From positions 1 to 10,095 of the forward strand of contig JALHUQ010000228.1 in NCBI GenBank assembly GCA_022866645.1: a stretch of DNA of 10,095 nucleotides, written 5' to 3'. This DNA is from Woeseiaceae bacterium (GTDB lineage Bacteria > Pseudomonadota > Gammaproteobacteria > Steroidobacterales > Woeseiaceae). Of the stretch, positions 1-5,789 are shown piece by piece. The notes below the pieces were generated by a model. That model had not been told where the DNA came from. It saw only the letters and a list, made by a program, of their open reading frames with translations, and searched no databases. The first letter of the stretch is position 1. The number at the start of each line of letters is the position of its first letter. Made by a program: the position numbers and the translations under genes.

Positions 1-206
1 ATCGATGGCCACACGGCTACGCCTATGAATACAATGATCTTAGCGATCCGGCTGGATGGGGCCCGCTGAACGGGCCGCACATTCGCGGTCGAGCGCAGAT
101 TGGTCGTATTTCGATAGCCAATTCGGACGCTTCCGCATTTGCCTATGTCGACGGCGCATTTGACGCTGCAGATCGAGCGGTGAACGAACAAATTTCTGTG
201 GGCTAA
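1..206 (+). CDS. C-terminal end of a FAD/NAD(P)-binding amine-oxidase-like flavoprotein (5' end outside window)
   Basis: Reading the frame from base 3 gives about 67 codons without a stop, ending at TAA 204-206. The start lies to the left of the window. The tail contains RWPHGYAYEYNDL near its beginning and RISIANSDASAFAYVDGAFD near its end. I recognise this pattern as the C-terminal FAD-contacting part of spermidine-dehydrogenase-like / flavin-containing amine oxidoreductases, where the ISIANSDA stretch precedes a final helix (here DAADRAVNEQI). Such enzymes oxidise amines or related substrates with a bound FAD. The substrate cannot be told from this fragment, and neither the N-terminal Rossmann GxGxxG motif nor any export signal is visible. 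It converges with the hydrolase gene on the opposite strand, with 24 bases between the two stop codons and no obvious terminator. Family assignment rests on remembered motif similarity only. Confidence 0.68.
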   Translation, partial: RWPHGYAYEYNDLSDPAGWGPLNGPHIRGRAQIGRISIANSDASAFAYVDGAFDAADRAVNEQISVG

Positions 207-230
207 CGTGTTTCGCGGCCGCTCAAACCG

Positions 231-1331
231 TTACTTGGAGTTCTTCTCAACCAGCCACTGGGCCACCTGTGGCATCACGACCGGATAGTACTCCACCGCG
301 CAATGCTCGCCGAGACCAAGCAACCATAGATCGCCCTCCACCGCCGACTGGTAAGTCAACATCATATCTGCAACGGGGTTGCCGGGATCGCGCGTGCCAT
401 TAACCACCAGCAGAGGCGTGGTAATGATATTAGCCTTGCCAATCTTTCCCGTAGCCAACAACGAGTTTTCCTCACCCGAGCGTATCCCCGCACACATGGC
501 TACGACCGCAGTGATGCGCGGATCATTCAGTAGGGCAACACGCAACACGGCGCCCCCGCCATAGCTCTGCCCAAAAAAGCTGATGTGCTTGGCATCGATA
601 TCGCTCCGCTTCAGGTAATGCTCCAACACAGCGATATGGGGCTCCGAACTTTGCTCCCGCGGCCACTGCCTGCCCTCGCCGAAGCCGGGCATGTCGAAGG
701 TGGCGACGGCGAATCCCTTCTCAAGATAGTCCTGTATGGCGCGGTAGTGGTTAGCTTTGTACTGATCGACGCCACCGCTATAGATGACGAGCGGCGGCTT
801 CTCGACGCCGACCGGTTTGTGCAGATACGTAACGAGATGGCCTTCACGGAACGGAACGTTTACCACCTCCAGCGGCACGTCGAAAAGCTTTCCTCCCTTC
901 TGATAGACGCGCAGCTGTGCAGCGTAGGCCTGGTCCTGTTCGTCCGAGGTAATCGTCGGAAACCAGGCGAGCGCGTAGTAAACGCCGGCTGTCATGTAAG
1001 CGTCGAGGGCTGCCCGACGCGGCCCCCGCTTGATGGTCTCGTCGCCGAGCGCCTCGTAGTACTTACCGAGGGTGCTCCACTCGTACACCCAGCCCCCTGG
1101 GGCGTCACCTTCCTGCCTCACGATCCGTCCAACCGTTTGGCGGATAATGTCCTCATCGGCGCCGAGATAATGGTAGGCCCGGATGCGGCGCTCCGGAAGC
1201 ACCGCGTGCCCGTCTTGTATGTTCTGAGCAAAACTGTCCGAGACAACCAGCAGCAAGAACAGCGGCACAGCCAGCAAGGTGGCCACTGATCCGCAGCATG
1301 CGCGCACAAAGGTCTTCCTGAAACGAGTCAT
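231..1331 (-). CDS. Exported alpha/beta hydrolase, FrsA / dihydropseudooxynicotine-hydrolase type (paralogue 1)
   Basis: A 366-residue protein. Residues 1-35 form a Sec signal peptide (basic start, hydrophobic LLAVPLFLLLVV, likely cleavage after SFA35). Residues about 45-155 are a helical cap, and the remainder is an alpha/beta-hydrolase core. The nucleophile elbow GQSYGG gives Ser256; NGTRD gives Asp315; GEHC gives His343, so the triad looks complete. The helical cap followed by the core is typical of FrsA-like hydrolases and of 2,6-dihydropseudooxynicotine hydrolase, which cleave ester or C-C bonds. The real substrate is unknown. The ATG is preceded by AAGGA (complement of 1341-1345) at a good distance, and the signal peptide starts right at it, which supports this start. 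The protein is clearly paralogous to the hydrolase at 8571-9749: shared GxWVYEWS in the cap, GVEKP before the core, and an HC pair at the catalytic His. It lies 125 bases downstream of the metal exporter on the same strand and may have its own promoter. Confidence 0.88.
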   Translation of the reverse strand: MTRFRKTFVRACCGSVATLLAVPLFLLLVVSDSFAQNIQDGHAVLPERRIRAYHYLGADEDIIRQTVGRIVRQEGDAPGGWVYEWSTLGKYYEALGDETIKRGPRRAALDAYMTAGVYYALAWFPTITSDEQDQAYAAQLRVYQKGGKLFDVPLEVVNVPFREGHLVTYLHKPVGVEKPPLVIYSGGVDQYKANHYRAIQDYLEKGFAVATFDMPGFGEGRQWPREQSSEPHIAVLEHYLKRSDIDAKHISFFGQSYGGGAVLRVALLNDPRITAVVAMCAGIRSGEENSLLATGKIGKANIITTPLLVVNGTRDPGNPVADMMLTYQSAVEGDLWLLGLGEHCAVEYYPVVMPQVAQWLVEKNSK

Positions 1332-1386
1332 GAGATTAATCCTTTTTAGCCTTCGCTAAGTTTGCCCTTATTATCAGATTAGTTTC

Positions 1387-1409
1387 GTCATCTTACATGA
1401 CACAGTCAA
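1387..1409 (-). promoter_or_regulatory. Possible promoter/operator upstream of the first hydrolase
   Basis: The 125-base gap between the metal exporter and the hydrolase contains a perfect interrupted palindrome GTCAT-cttac-ATGAC at 1387-1401. Overlapping its right edge is a second short one, TGAC-aca-GTCA (1398-1408). On the minus strand TTGACT (complement of 1404-1409) could be a -35 element. I see no -10 at the standard spacing; the nearest, GATAAT, is too far downstream. This is a candidate site only. The palindromes are short enough to occur by chance. Confidence 0.22.
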
Positions 1410-1456
1410 TTCTGGAAATTACCTAACGGCTGCTTTCAAGTCGTACAGTGGTCGTT

Positions 1457-2401
1457 TCAGTGGCCTGTGCAGCGGTGTACCTCGACCGTCGCGTGAACGA
1501 TATTTAGCGTCGATGGGATCAGCGATTTGTAGTGGTCTGGTGTTTGGGGATCATCACTAACGACGGCTATATCTGCAGCAAAGATACCGTGGCCGATACT
1601 CCAGATGTGCAAATCCGTCACGCGATCTGTTGAGTGTGCCTCAATCGACTTCTGCAGCAGAGCGAGATGATCTTCTCCGGCCTGGTTGTCGAGTAAAACT
1701 CGTGAGGACTCGCGAATGAGACCATACGACCAGCGCGTGACCAATATCGCCCCGACAATACCCATGATCGGATCGAGCCAATTTGCTCCCATGTACTTGC
1801 CAGCCAGCAGCGCCACGATGGCAAGTAGCGATGTAACTGCATCCGCCATTACATGCAAGTAGGCGCCGCGAAGGTTGTGATCATGCCCGTGGTGATCGTG
1901 GTGATCGTGGTGGTCGGGACGATGGGAATGGACTTGTTCGTGCGGGGTCGATATCAAGACCCAAGCGCTGACGCCATTGACGACGAGACCGACGATTGCC
2001 ACGATCAGTGCTTGATCGAAAGCGATTGAGAGCGGATTGATTAACCTGTCCGTACTCTCAATGACCATCACTAACGCAAATCCCAGCAGCAATACCGCGC
2101 TGGCAAACCCAGCGAGACTGTTGATTTTTCCAACACCGAATGCAAACCGCCGATCAGATGCCAAGCGCCGAGAAACAACGTAGGCAAATACGGCGATACC
2201 CAGCGCGGTTGCATGCGAACCCATGTGAAGGCCGTCTGCCAACAGAGCCATCGAACCATAGATCAACCCAGCCGCTATTTCGACTACCATCATGACTGCC
2301 GTAACGACAACAATCAGCAGTGTGCGTTTCTCGCCGGCTCGTTGTTGGTCCTGGCTAAACACATGGTCATGCTTCCATCCGCTCAACTGTTTTGTATGCA
2401 C
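1457..2401 (-). CDS. dmeF: DmeF-type cation diffusion facilitator (Co/Ni/Zn efflux) with His-rich loop
   Basis: A 314-residue inner-membrane exporter of the cation diffusion facilitator family, which swaps cytoplasmic divalent metal for protons. About six membrane segments are visible (roughly residues 27-48, 61-76, 97-117, 129-150, 178-200, 206-224). Metal-site residues fit the family: D56 and H59 in LLADGLHM, and H183 and D187 in HVMADAVTS. A cytoplasmic His/Asp-rich loop (about residues 154-175) separates segments 4 and 5, and the C-terminal domain begins with DLHIWSIGHG. The N-terminal WKHDHVF and EKRT are typical of the DmeF branch, linked to cobalt and nickel. The start is GTG at 2399-2401 with AGGAG (complement of 2409-2413) seven bases upstream. 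The RcnR/DmeR-type repressor that often accompanies dmeF is not in the window. It has no evident connection to the catabolic genes on either side. Metal specificity is inferred. Confidence 0.88.
   Translation of the reverse strand: MHTKQLSGWKHDHVFSQDQQRAGEKRTLLIVVVTAVMMVVEIAAGLIYGSMALLADGLHMGSHATALGIAVFAYVVSRRLASDRRFAFGVGKINSLAGFASAVLLLGFALVMVIESTDRLINPLSIAFDQALIVAIVGLVVNGVSAWVLISTPHEQVHSHRPDHHDHHDHHGHDHNLRGAYLHVMADAVTSLLAIVALLAGKYMGANWLDPIMGIVGAILVTRWSYGLIRESSRVLLDNQAGEDHLALLQKSIEAHSTDRVTDLHIWSIGHGIFAADIAVVSDDPQTPDHYKSLIPSTLNIVHATVEVHRCTGH
1889..1915 (+). repeat. Tandem 9-base repeat encoding the His-rich loop of the metal exporter
   Basis: Three adjacent copies of GTGGTGATC (the third reads GTGGTGGTC) lie inside the exporter gene. 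On the coding strand they encode a repeating Asp-His-His unit within the cytoplasmic metal-binding loop. Such in-frame 9-base units can expand or contract by slippage without breaking the reading frame, so loop length may vary between strains. Confidence 0.8.
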
Positions 2402-2528
2402 CTAGAAACTCCTGATTCCGGATTAAATCCAATAATGCCTGGAACATGAGGGATGACCGGTTTGGGTTGTGAATTCAATCGGTCAATGCGACACCTAAAC
2501 TCTGACTATAGAGCGGGAGGTATTGTAA

Positions 2529-2576
2529 ATGAAGCAGAGAAAAAGACGATATTTCAACGCAGCCGAGATGGCACTG
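2529..2576 (+). pseudogene. Relic of the 5' end of an IS30-type transposase gene
   Basis: A ribosome-binding site GGGAGG (2515-2520) sits eight bases before an ATG that begins MKQRKRRYFNAAEMAL. From memory this resembles the first residues of IS30-family transposases, which open with a basic MK-R-R-Y/F stretch leading into the helix-turn-helix. The frame stays open to a stop at 2676-2678 (49 codons). After codon 16, however, the resemblance ends, and the DNA is better explained in another frame by a different transposase (next entry). I therefore read it as a truncated relic rather than a working gene. An alternative is a genuine 49-residue small protein using the good ribosome-binding site. 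No flanking inverted repeats were recognised. Confidence 0.4.
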
Positions 2577-2698
2577 AACCAAGACGAATCGTATCCGACG
2601 AGCTGCGAAGTTATGGCGTCGTTCATCGAGAGCTTATCCCGGATACAGTTCACGATAGTGTTCAAGCCAGAAAGTTAACTTGTCAGTATCAGAATTAA
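2573..2698 (+). pseudogene. Relic of an IS6-like (DDE) transposase, middle fragment
   Basis: This frame encodes TEPRRIVSDELRSYG followed by VVHRELIPDTVHDS. It closely resembles the stretch around the second catalytic Asp of IS6-family DDE transposases (consensus roughly PR-I-TDKLRSYG-A-RE-P-V-H). Here S-D-E replaces the usual T-D-K, keeping the Asp at codon 2597-2599. The expected N-terminal zinc/HTH part and first Asp are missing. After HDS the similarity fades, and the frame stops at 2696-2698, before the region that should carry the catalytic Glu. The fragment begins at or within a few bases of the end of the IS30-like scrap, so two unrelated transposases appear joined. It cannot be functional. 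Identification is from remembered family motifs. Confidence 0.6.
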
Positions 2699-2733
2699 AA
2701 AAACCAGCCTGGTATCAACATCCTGATGCCAGG
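2697..2733 (-). terminator. Rho-independent terminator of the TonB-dependent receptor gene
   Basis: On the minus strand, starting nine bases past the receptor stop codon, CCTGGCATCA, a six-base loop and TGATACCAGG form a 10-base-pair stem containing one G-T pair. CTGG and then seven T (complement of 2697-2703) follow. Position, stem and T-tract all fit an intrinsic terminator for the receptor transcript. It separates the receptor unit from the transposase relics and the metal exporter, all read leftward. Confidence 0.8.
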
Positions 2734-2741
2734 AATCAACC

Positions 2742-4727
2742 TTATTCAAAGCGCGCAACGATTCCCGCGTAAAAATTTCTTTCAGGTGCCGGCTCATAAT
2801 AACGGCCGCCAAAAGCGTTAATCCTTATGTTGTTGTTGTACCGTTCGCTGAAGAGATTATTGATTCCAAGGTATGGCCGAAAAGTCCAGTCACCGCGGCG
2901 AAACCTGTGTCCAATTCGGAGGTTGGTGACGGAATAGCTGCTCACTTCCACGTTGTTCGCAGTATTCGCATAAAGATCACCGGAATAGCTCGACTCAAGT
3001 GTTGCCGAAAATCCGTGCTCGGACTCGTAATGAACACCCAGGTAGCCAAAGTGCCTGGGCAGACCTGGCAGTGCATTGCCAGAGAAATCGTTGCCATCGT
3101 CATCGACAAAACCGTCGAACCTGAAATCTGACCAGGTATAGGACGCTTCGACACTCAATCCATCAGCAATGCCCCATGTCAGCGCCATCTCGGCGCCGGA
3201 GCGGCTGGAACTGCCCGCGTTGGAATAGAATGTGCGACCGGGAAACTCGGCAAGCTCAAACGGGATCAGCTCATCTTCAAGGTCAATGTGAAAAATGGCG
3301 ATTTCGTGTCTGAGGTTCCGATCGCCTCCTCGCCAACCCAGCTCATAGCTGTCCGCTGTTTGGGAAATGATCGCCTGATTGAGGCCGCCTGATCCATCGG
3401 GGTTGGCTAGCTCCGTTGTCGTCGGTGTCTCGAAAGAGTTGCTGTATGCAGCGAAAACTGTCTTCGATCCGGCGTGATAGCTCACTGAGACAGATGGGCT
3501 GACGTCGCTGAAATCTCGACGCCCGGAATCATCGCCATCGATGCGAAACTGGTCCGTAACTTCGTACCGAAGATCGTCATAGCGGAGCCCAGCGTCGACG
3601 GACCACCGGGCATTGAGCTCGTACTGACCTTGCACATAAACTCCGGCACTGTCGACCCGCTCCCGTTGATCGAATACGAGATTTCCCAGCGTACCTTGGT
3701 TGTTATCAAACCTGCGCCGATCATCGTCTTGCCGGTCAAGGTCAAATCCCAGCGTTAGTCGCAAATTCCCGGGACCGGGATCGCTCAGACTGTATTGAGC
3801 GCCAGCGCCATAAAAGAAACGATTAAGGTCGACCGCGCCACCGTTAACAAACGGCAGGCGATTCGCGAAGTCACGCCAGACGTAATAGTTTCGCAGCAAC
3901 AGGTCCCCGCCGAAATGATCGCTACGGTAAGTCAGGCCTAATCGTTGCTGCGACAGATCCTCGCCGGCGTTGAACAGTACGTTCGGCGCATACGCGGAAC
4001 GTGGATCCGCCAGCACTTGTGCGGCATTGATACCGCCGGGGTCCAACTCGTCCGGCTGCCGCGTATGATTAAACACGACAGTCAGGGCTTCTCCTTCGTT
4101 GATAGTCCAGCGTAACTTGCTATTCAGCAAATTGCTGGCGGATGCGGAATGTCCACGATACCCATCGAAATCCTGGTGTGACGCGTTGAACAGATAATCA
4201 GCACTCTTCAGTTGGCCAGCGACCTTGAGTTGATATTTTTCGTAACCGAGTTCACCAGCGGCGATCATTCCTTCCACGAACGGCACCGGTCCACCGAGCT
4301 CGCTTCTAATCGAGATGACGCCGCCGGAGGCGTTGCTATATAACGATGATGCTGGCCCCCGCAACACCTCTATCTGTTCGGCCGATCCAAGATCGATGCT
4401 ATCGACCTGCGCCTGGCCGTCTGGAAGCGTCTCCGGAATGTCATCGACGAGTATTTTTATGCCGCGAATGCCGAAGCTGGATCGCGCGCCGAACCCGCGC
4501 ATGGCGATGCGCAGGTCCTGAGAGAAGTTGTAGCGGTTTTGGATGTACAGACCAGGAATACCCGCAAGCGCTTCGTCCAGACCCAGTTGCTGGGTCGCAT
4601 TTTGTATGCGGTTCTTCTGCACGATCGATATTGAACGTGCGACATCCTGCACTGCCGTCTCAATTCTGGTCGCGGTGACTACGATCTCGTCGAGAGTGGC
4701 CGACTCCGGTTCCGCAGCCGACGCCAT
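2742..4727 (-). CDS. TonB-dependent outer-membrane receptor, plug similar to the PqqU/YncD type
   Basis: A 661-residue outer-membrane active transporter counted from ATG 4725-4727. A TonB box LDEIVVTATR (residues 12-21) precedes the plug domain (about 25-145), which contains MRGFGARSSFGIRG (76-89), PDGQ (102-105) and IEVLRGPASSLYSNASGG (119-136). A beta-barrel follows and ends with YAGIVARFE. Receptors of this class use TonB-ExbBD energy to import scarce or bulky solutes. The plug motifs (RGFGAR, VDDIP-T-PDGQ, DLGS, IEVLRGP-S-LY-N-SGG) resemble YncD/PqqU, the receptor for pyrroloquinoline quinone. The actual ligand is not determinable here, and the catabolic neighbours suggest an aromatic substrate. 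The in-frame sequence upstream of this ATG encodes a good signal peptide but lacks ATG, GTG or TTG, so the true start is unresolved (see 4728-4796). The gene is divergent from the FAH-family gene and ends at a clear terminator. Confidence 0.92.
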   Translation of the reverse strand: MASAAEPESATLDEIVVTATRIETAVQDVARSISIVQKNRIQNATQQLGLDEALAGIPGLYIQNRYNFSQDLRIAMRGFGARSSFGIRGIKILVDDIPETLPDGQAQVDSIDLGSAEQIEVLRGPASSLYSNASGGVISIRSELGGPVPFVEGMIAAGELGYEKYQLKVAGQLKSADYLFNASHQDFDGYRGHSASASNLLNSKLRWTINEGEALTVVFNHTRQPDELDPGGINAAQVLADPRSAYAPNVLFNAGEDLSQQRLGLTYRSDHFGGDLLLRNYYVWRDFANRLPFVNGGAVDLNRFFYGAGAQYSLSDPGPGNLRLTLGFDLDRQDDDRRRFDNNQGTLGNLVFDQRERVDSAGVYVQGQYELNARWSVDAGLRYDDLRYEVTDQFRIDGDDSGRRDFSDVSPSVSVSYHAGSKTVFAAYSNSFETPTTTELANPDGSGGLNQAIISQTADSYELGWRGGDRNLRHEIAIFHIDLEDELIPFELAEFPGRTFYSNAGSSSRSGAEMALTWGIADGLSVEASYTWSDFRFDGFVDDDGNDFSGNALPGLPRHFGYLGVHYESEHGFSATLESSYSGDLYANTANNVEVSSYSVTNLRIGHRFRRGDWTFRPYLGINNLFSERYNNNIRINAFGGRYYEPAPERNFYAGIVARFE

Positions 4728-4796
4728 CGACGCGCTGAGAAGAATTAATATACTTGACGCCAGGGAGTCCAGGATCGTTGCTCGTTTACATCCAAT
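4728..4796 (-). other. In-frame signal-peptide extension of the receptor without a standard start codon
   Basis: Upstream of the receptor ATG the same frame stays open to a TGA at 4803-4805. It encodes CKRATILD followed by LASSILILLSASMASA and then AEPES. Basic residues, a hydrophobic core and an ASA-A cleavage site make a textbook signal peptide, which an outer-membrane protein needs. The only candidate starts are rare codons: ATT (complement of 4794-4796, preceded nine bases upstream by GGTGA) or CTG (complement of 4770-4772). Starting at ATG 4725-4727 would leave no signal peptide. A rare start codon or a base error in this stretch are both possible. Confidence 0.6.
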
Positions 4797-4826
4797 ACGC
4801 TGTCACCAGGCCTTTGATGTTACTTT

Positions 4827-4861
4827 CTACATTGATGAAGCGTTCGTCAAGATTAATGTAG
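4827..4861. promoter_or_regulatory. Long dyad in the divergent receptor/FAH intergenic region, candidate operator
   Basis: CTACATTGAT (4827-4836) and ATTAATGTAG (4852-4861) are inverted copies matching at 9 of 10 positions, separated by 15 bases. They lie in the space between two divergent genes, where one regulator could control both. On the minus strand TTGACG (complement of 4845-4850) sits between the arms as a possible -35 for the receptor. On the plus strand GATAAT (4889-4894) is a possible -10 for the FAH gene, placing the dyad where an activator would bind. The -35 partner of that box is poor. No regulator gene is visible in the window. Confidence 0.35.
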
Positions 4862-4935
4862 TGAAGAACAGCTTTTCCCTGGCCAGAAGATAATTTGTCA
4901 ATACCACCGCGGACACGCCAAGAAAGGATAAGAAT

Positions 4936-5778
4936 ATGCGCCTGCTCAGTTTCAAACATGGCAACTCAGACTCTTACGGCGTTGCAGAAGACGACTATGT
5001 GGTCGATGTCGGAAGTCGCTTGCAACGCGCATATCCGACACTGCGCGATGCCCTCTGTCATCTGCAAGAGATCGAGGCCGCAGTCGACAATGCGCCTAGA
5101 ATCAAGCTTGCACAAATTGAGTTCTTGGCGCCCATATGGAATTCAGCACGAATCGTTTGCGTTGGCTTGAATTACAAGGCGCACATTGCTGAGACAGGCC
5201 GCGACACGCCGCAGTATCCGATCCTTTTTCCGCGATATGTGGATTCACAGGTCGGTCACAATCAAGCAATGGTGCGACCCAAGGTATCGACGCAGTTTGA
5301 TTTCGAAGGTGAGCTCGCCGTCATCATCGGTAAAGAAGGACGGCACGTTGCCGTCGAAGACGCGATGAAACATGTTGCGGGATACTCCTGCTTTAATGAT
5401 GGATCAGTGCGGGATTATCAACGCCACACGAGCCAGTTCATGCCCGGGAAATGTTTCTGGCGATCCGGGTCATTCGGTCCCTGGCTGGTCACCCGCGATG
5501 AAATCGCTGATCCGGATCAACTGCGCCTGCAGACCCGTCTGAATGGCGAGGTGATGCAGGACGCCTGCATCGATGACCTGCTTTTCAGTATTCAACAGCT
5601 GGTTTCGTATATTTCGGACATTTGGCCACTGGCGGTGGGAGATGTTATCGCGACGGGAACGCCTGGCGGTGTAGGCGCATTTCGTGAGCCAAAGGTGTGG
5701 ATGAAGCCGGGAGACACCGTGGAAGTGGAAATCACAAAGTTAGGGACACTGACCAATCACATTGTTGACGAACTCTGA
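4936..5778 (+). CDS. Fumarylacetoacetate-hydrolase-family enzyme (hydratase / acylpyruvase / decarboxylase type)
   Basis: A 280-residue cytoplasmic protein, the usual length for the two-part FAH fold (short N-terminal region about 1-65, catalytic domain 70-280). GLNYKAHIAE (77-86) carries H83 and E86. FDFEGELAVIIG (121-132) provides metal ligands E124 and E126, and NDGSVRD provides D155. K172 in PGKCFW and TGTPGGVG (240-247) line the active site. Members bind Mg or Mn and hydrolyse or decarboxylate 2-oxo or 2,4-dioxo acids made late in aromatic degradation, for example acylpyruvates and homoprotocatechuate products. Which reaction applies cannot be told from sequence. ATG 4936 is preceded by AAAGGA with good spacing; there is no signal peptide. 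It is divergent from the receptor and convergent with the molybdenum hydroxylase gene, with only 11 bases between stops. The catalytic residues look intact. Confidence 0.92.
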   Translation: MRLLSFKHGNSDSYGVAEDDYVVDVGSRLQRAYPTLRDALCHLQEIEAAVDNAPRIKLAQIEFLAPIWNSARIVCVGLNYKAHIAETGRDTPQYPILFPRYVDSQVGHNQAMVRPKVSTQFDFEGELAVIIGKEGRHVAVEDAMKHVAGYSCFNDGSVRDYQRHTSQFMPGKCFWRSGSFGPWLVTRDEIADPDQLRLQTRLNGEVMQDACIDDLLFSIQQLVSYISDIWPLAVGDVIATGTPGGVGAFREPKVWMKPGDTVEVEITKLGTLTNHIVDEL

Positions 5779-5789
5779 CCGAAGGTTCT

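Noticed and set aside
585..1289. Long plus-strand open frame (234 codons) opposite the first hydrolase
   Set aside because: It lies entirely antisense to a well-supported hydrolase with signal peptide and triad, and its translation shows no recognisable motif; it is a codon-bias shadow.
2420..2430. Palindrome GGATT-A-AATCC upstream of the metal exporter
   Set aside because: It is short and isolated, with no convincing promoter elements around it. Apart from the exporter's ribosome-binding site, I see nothing else assignable between 2402 and 2514.
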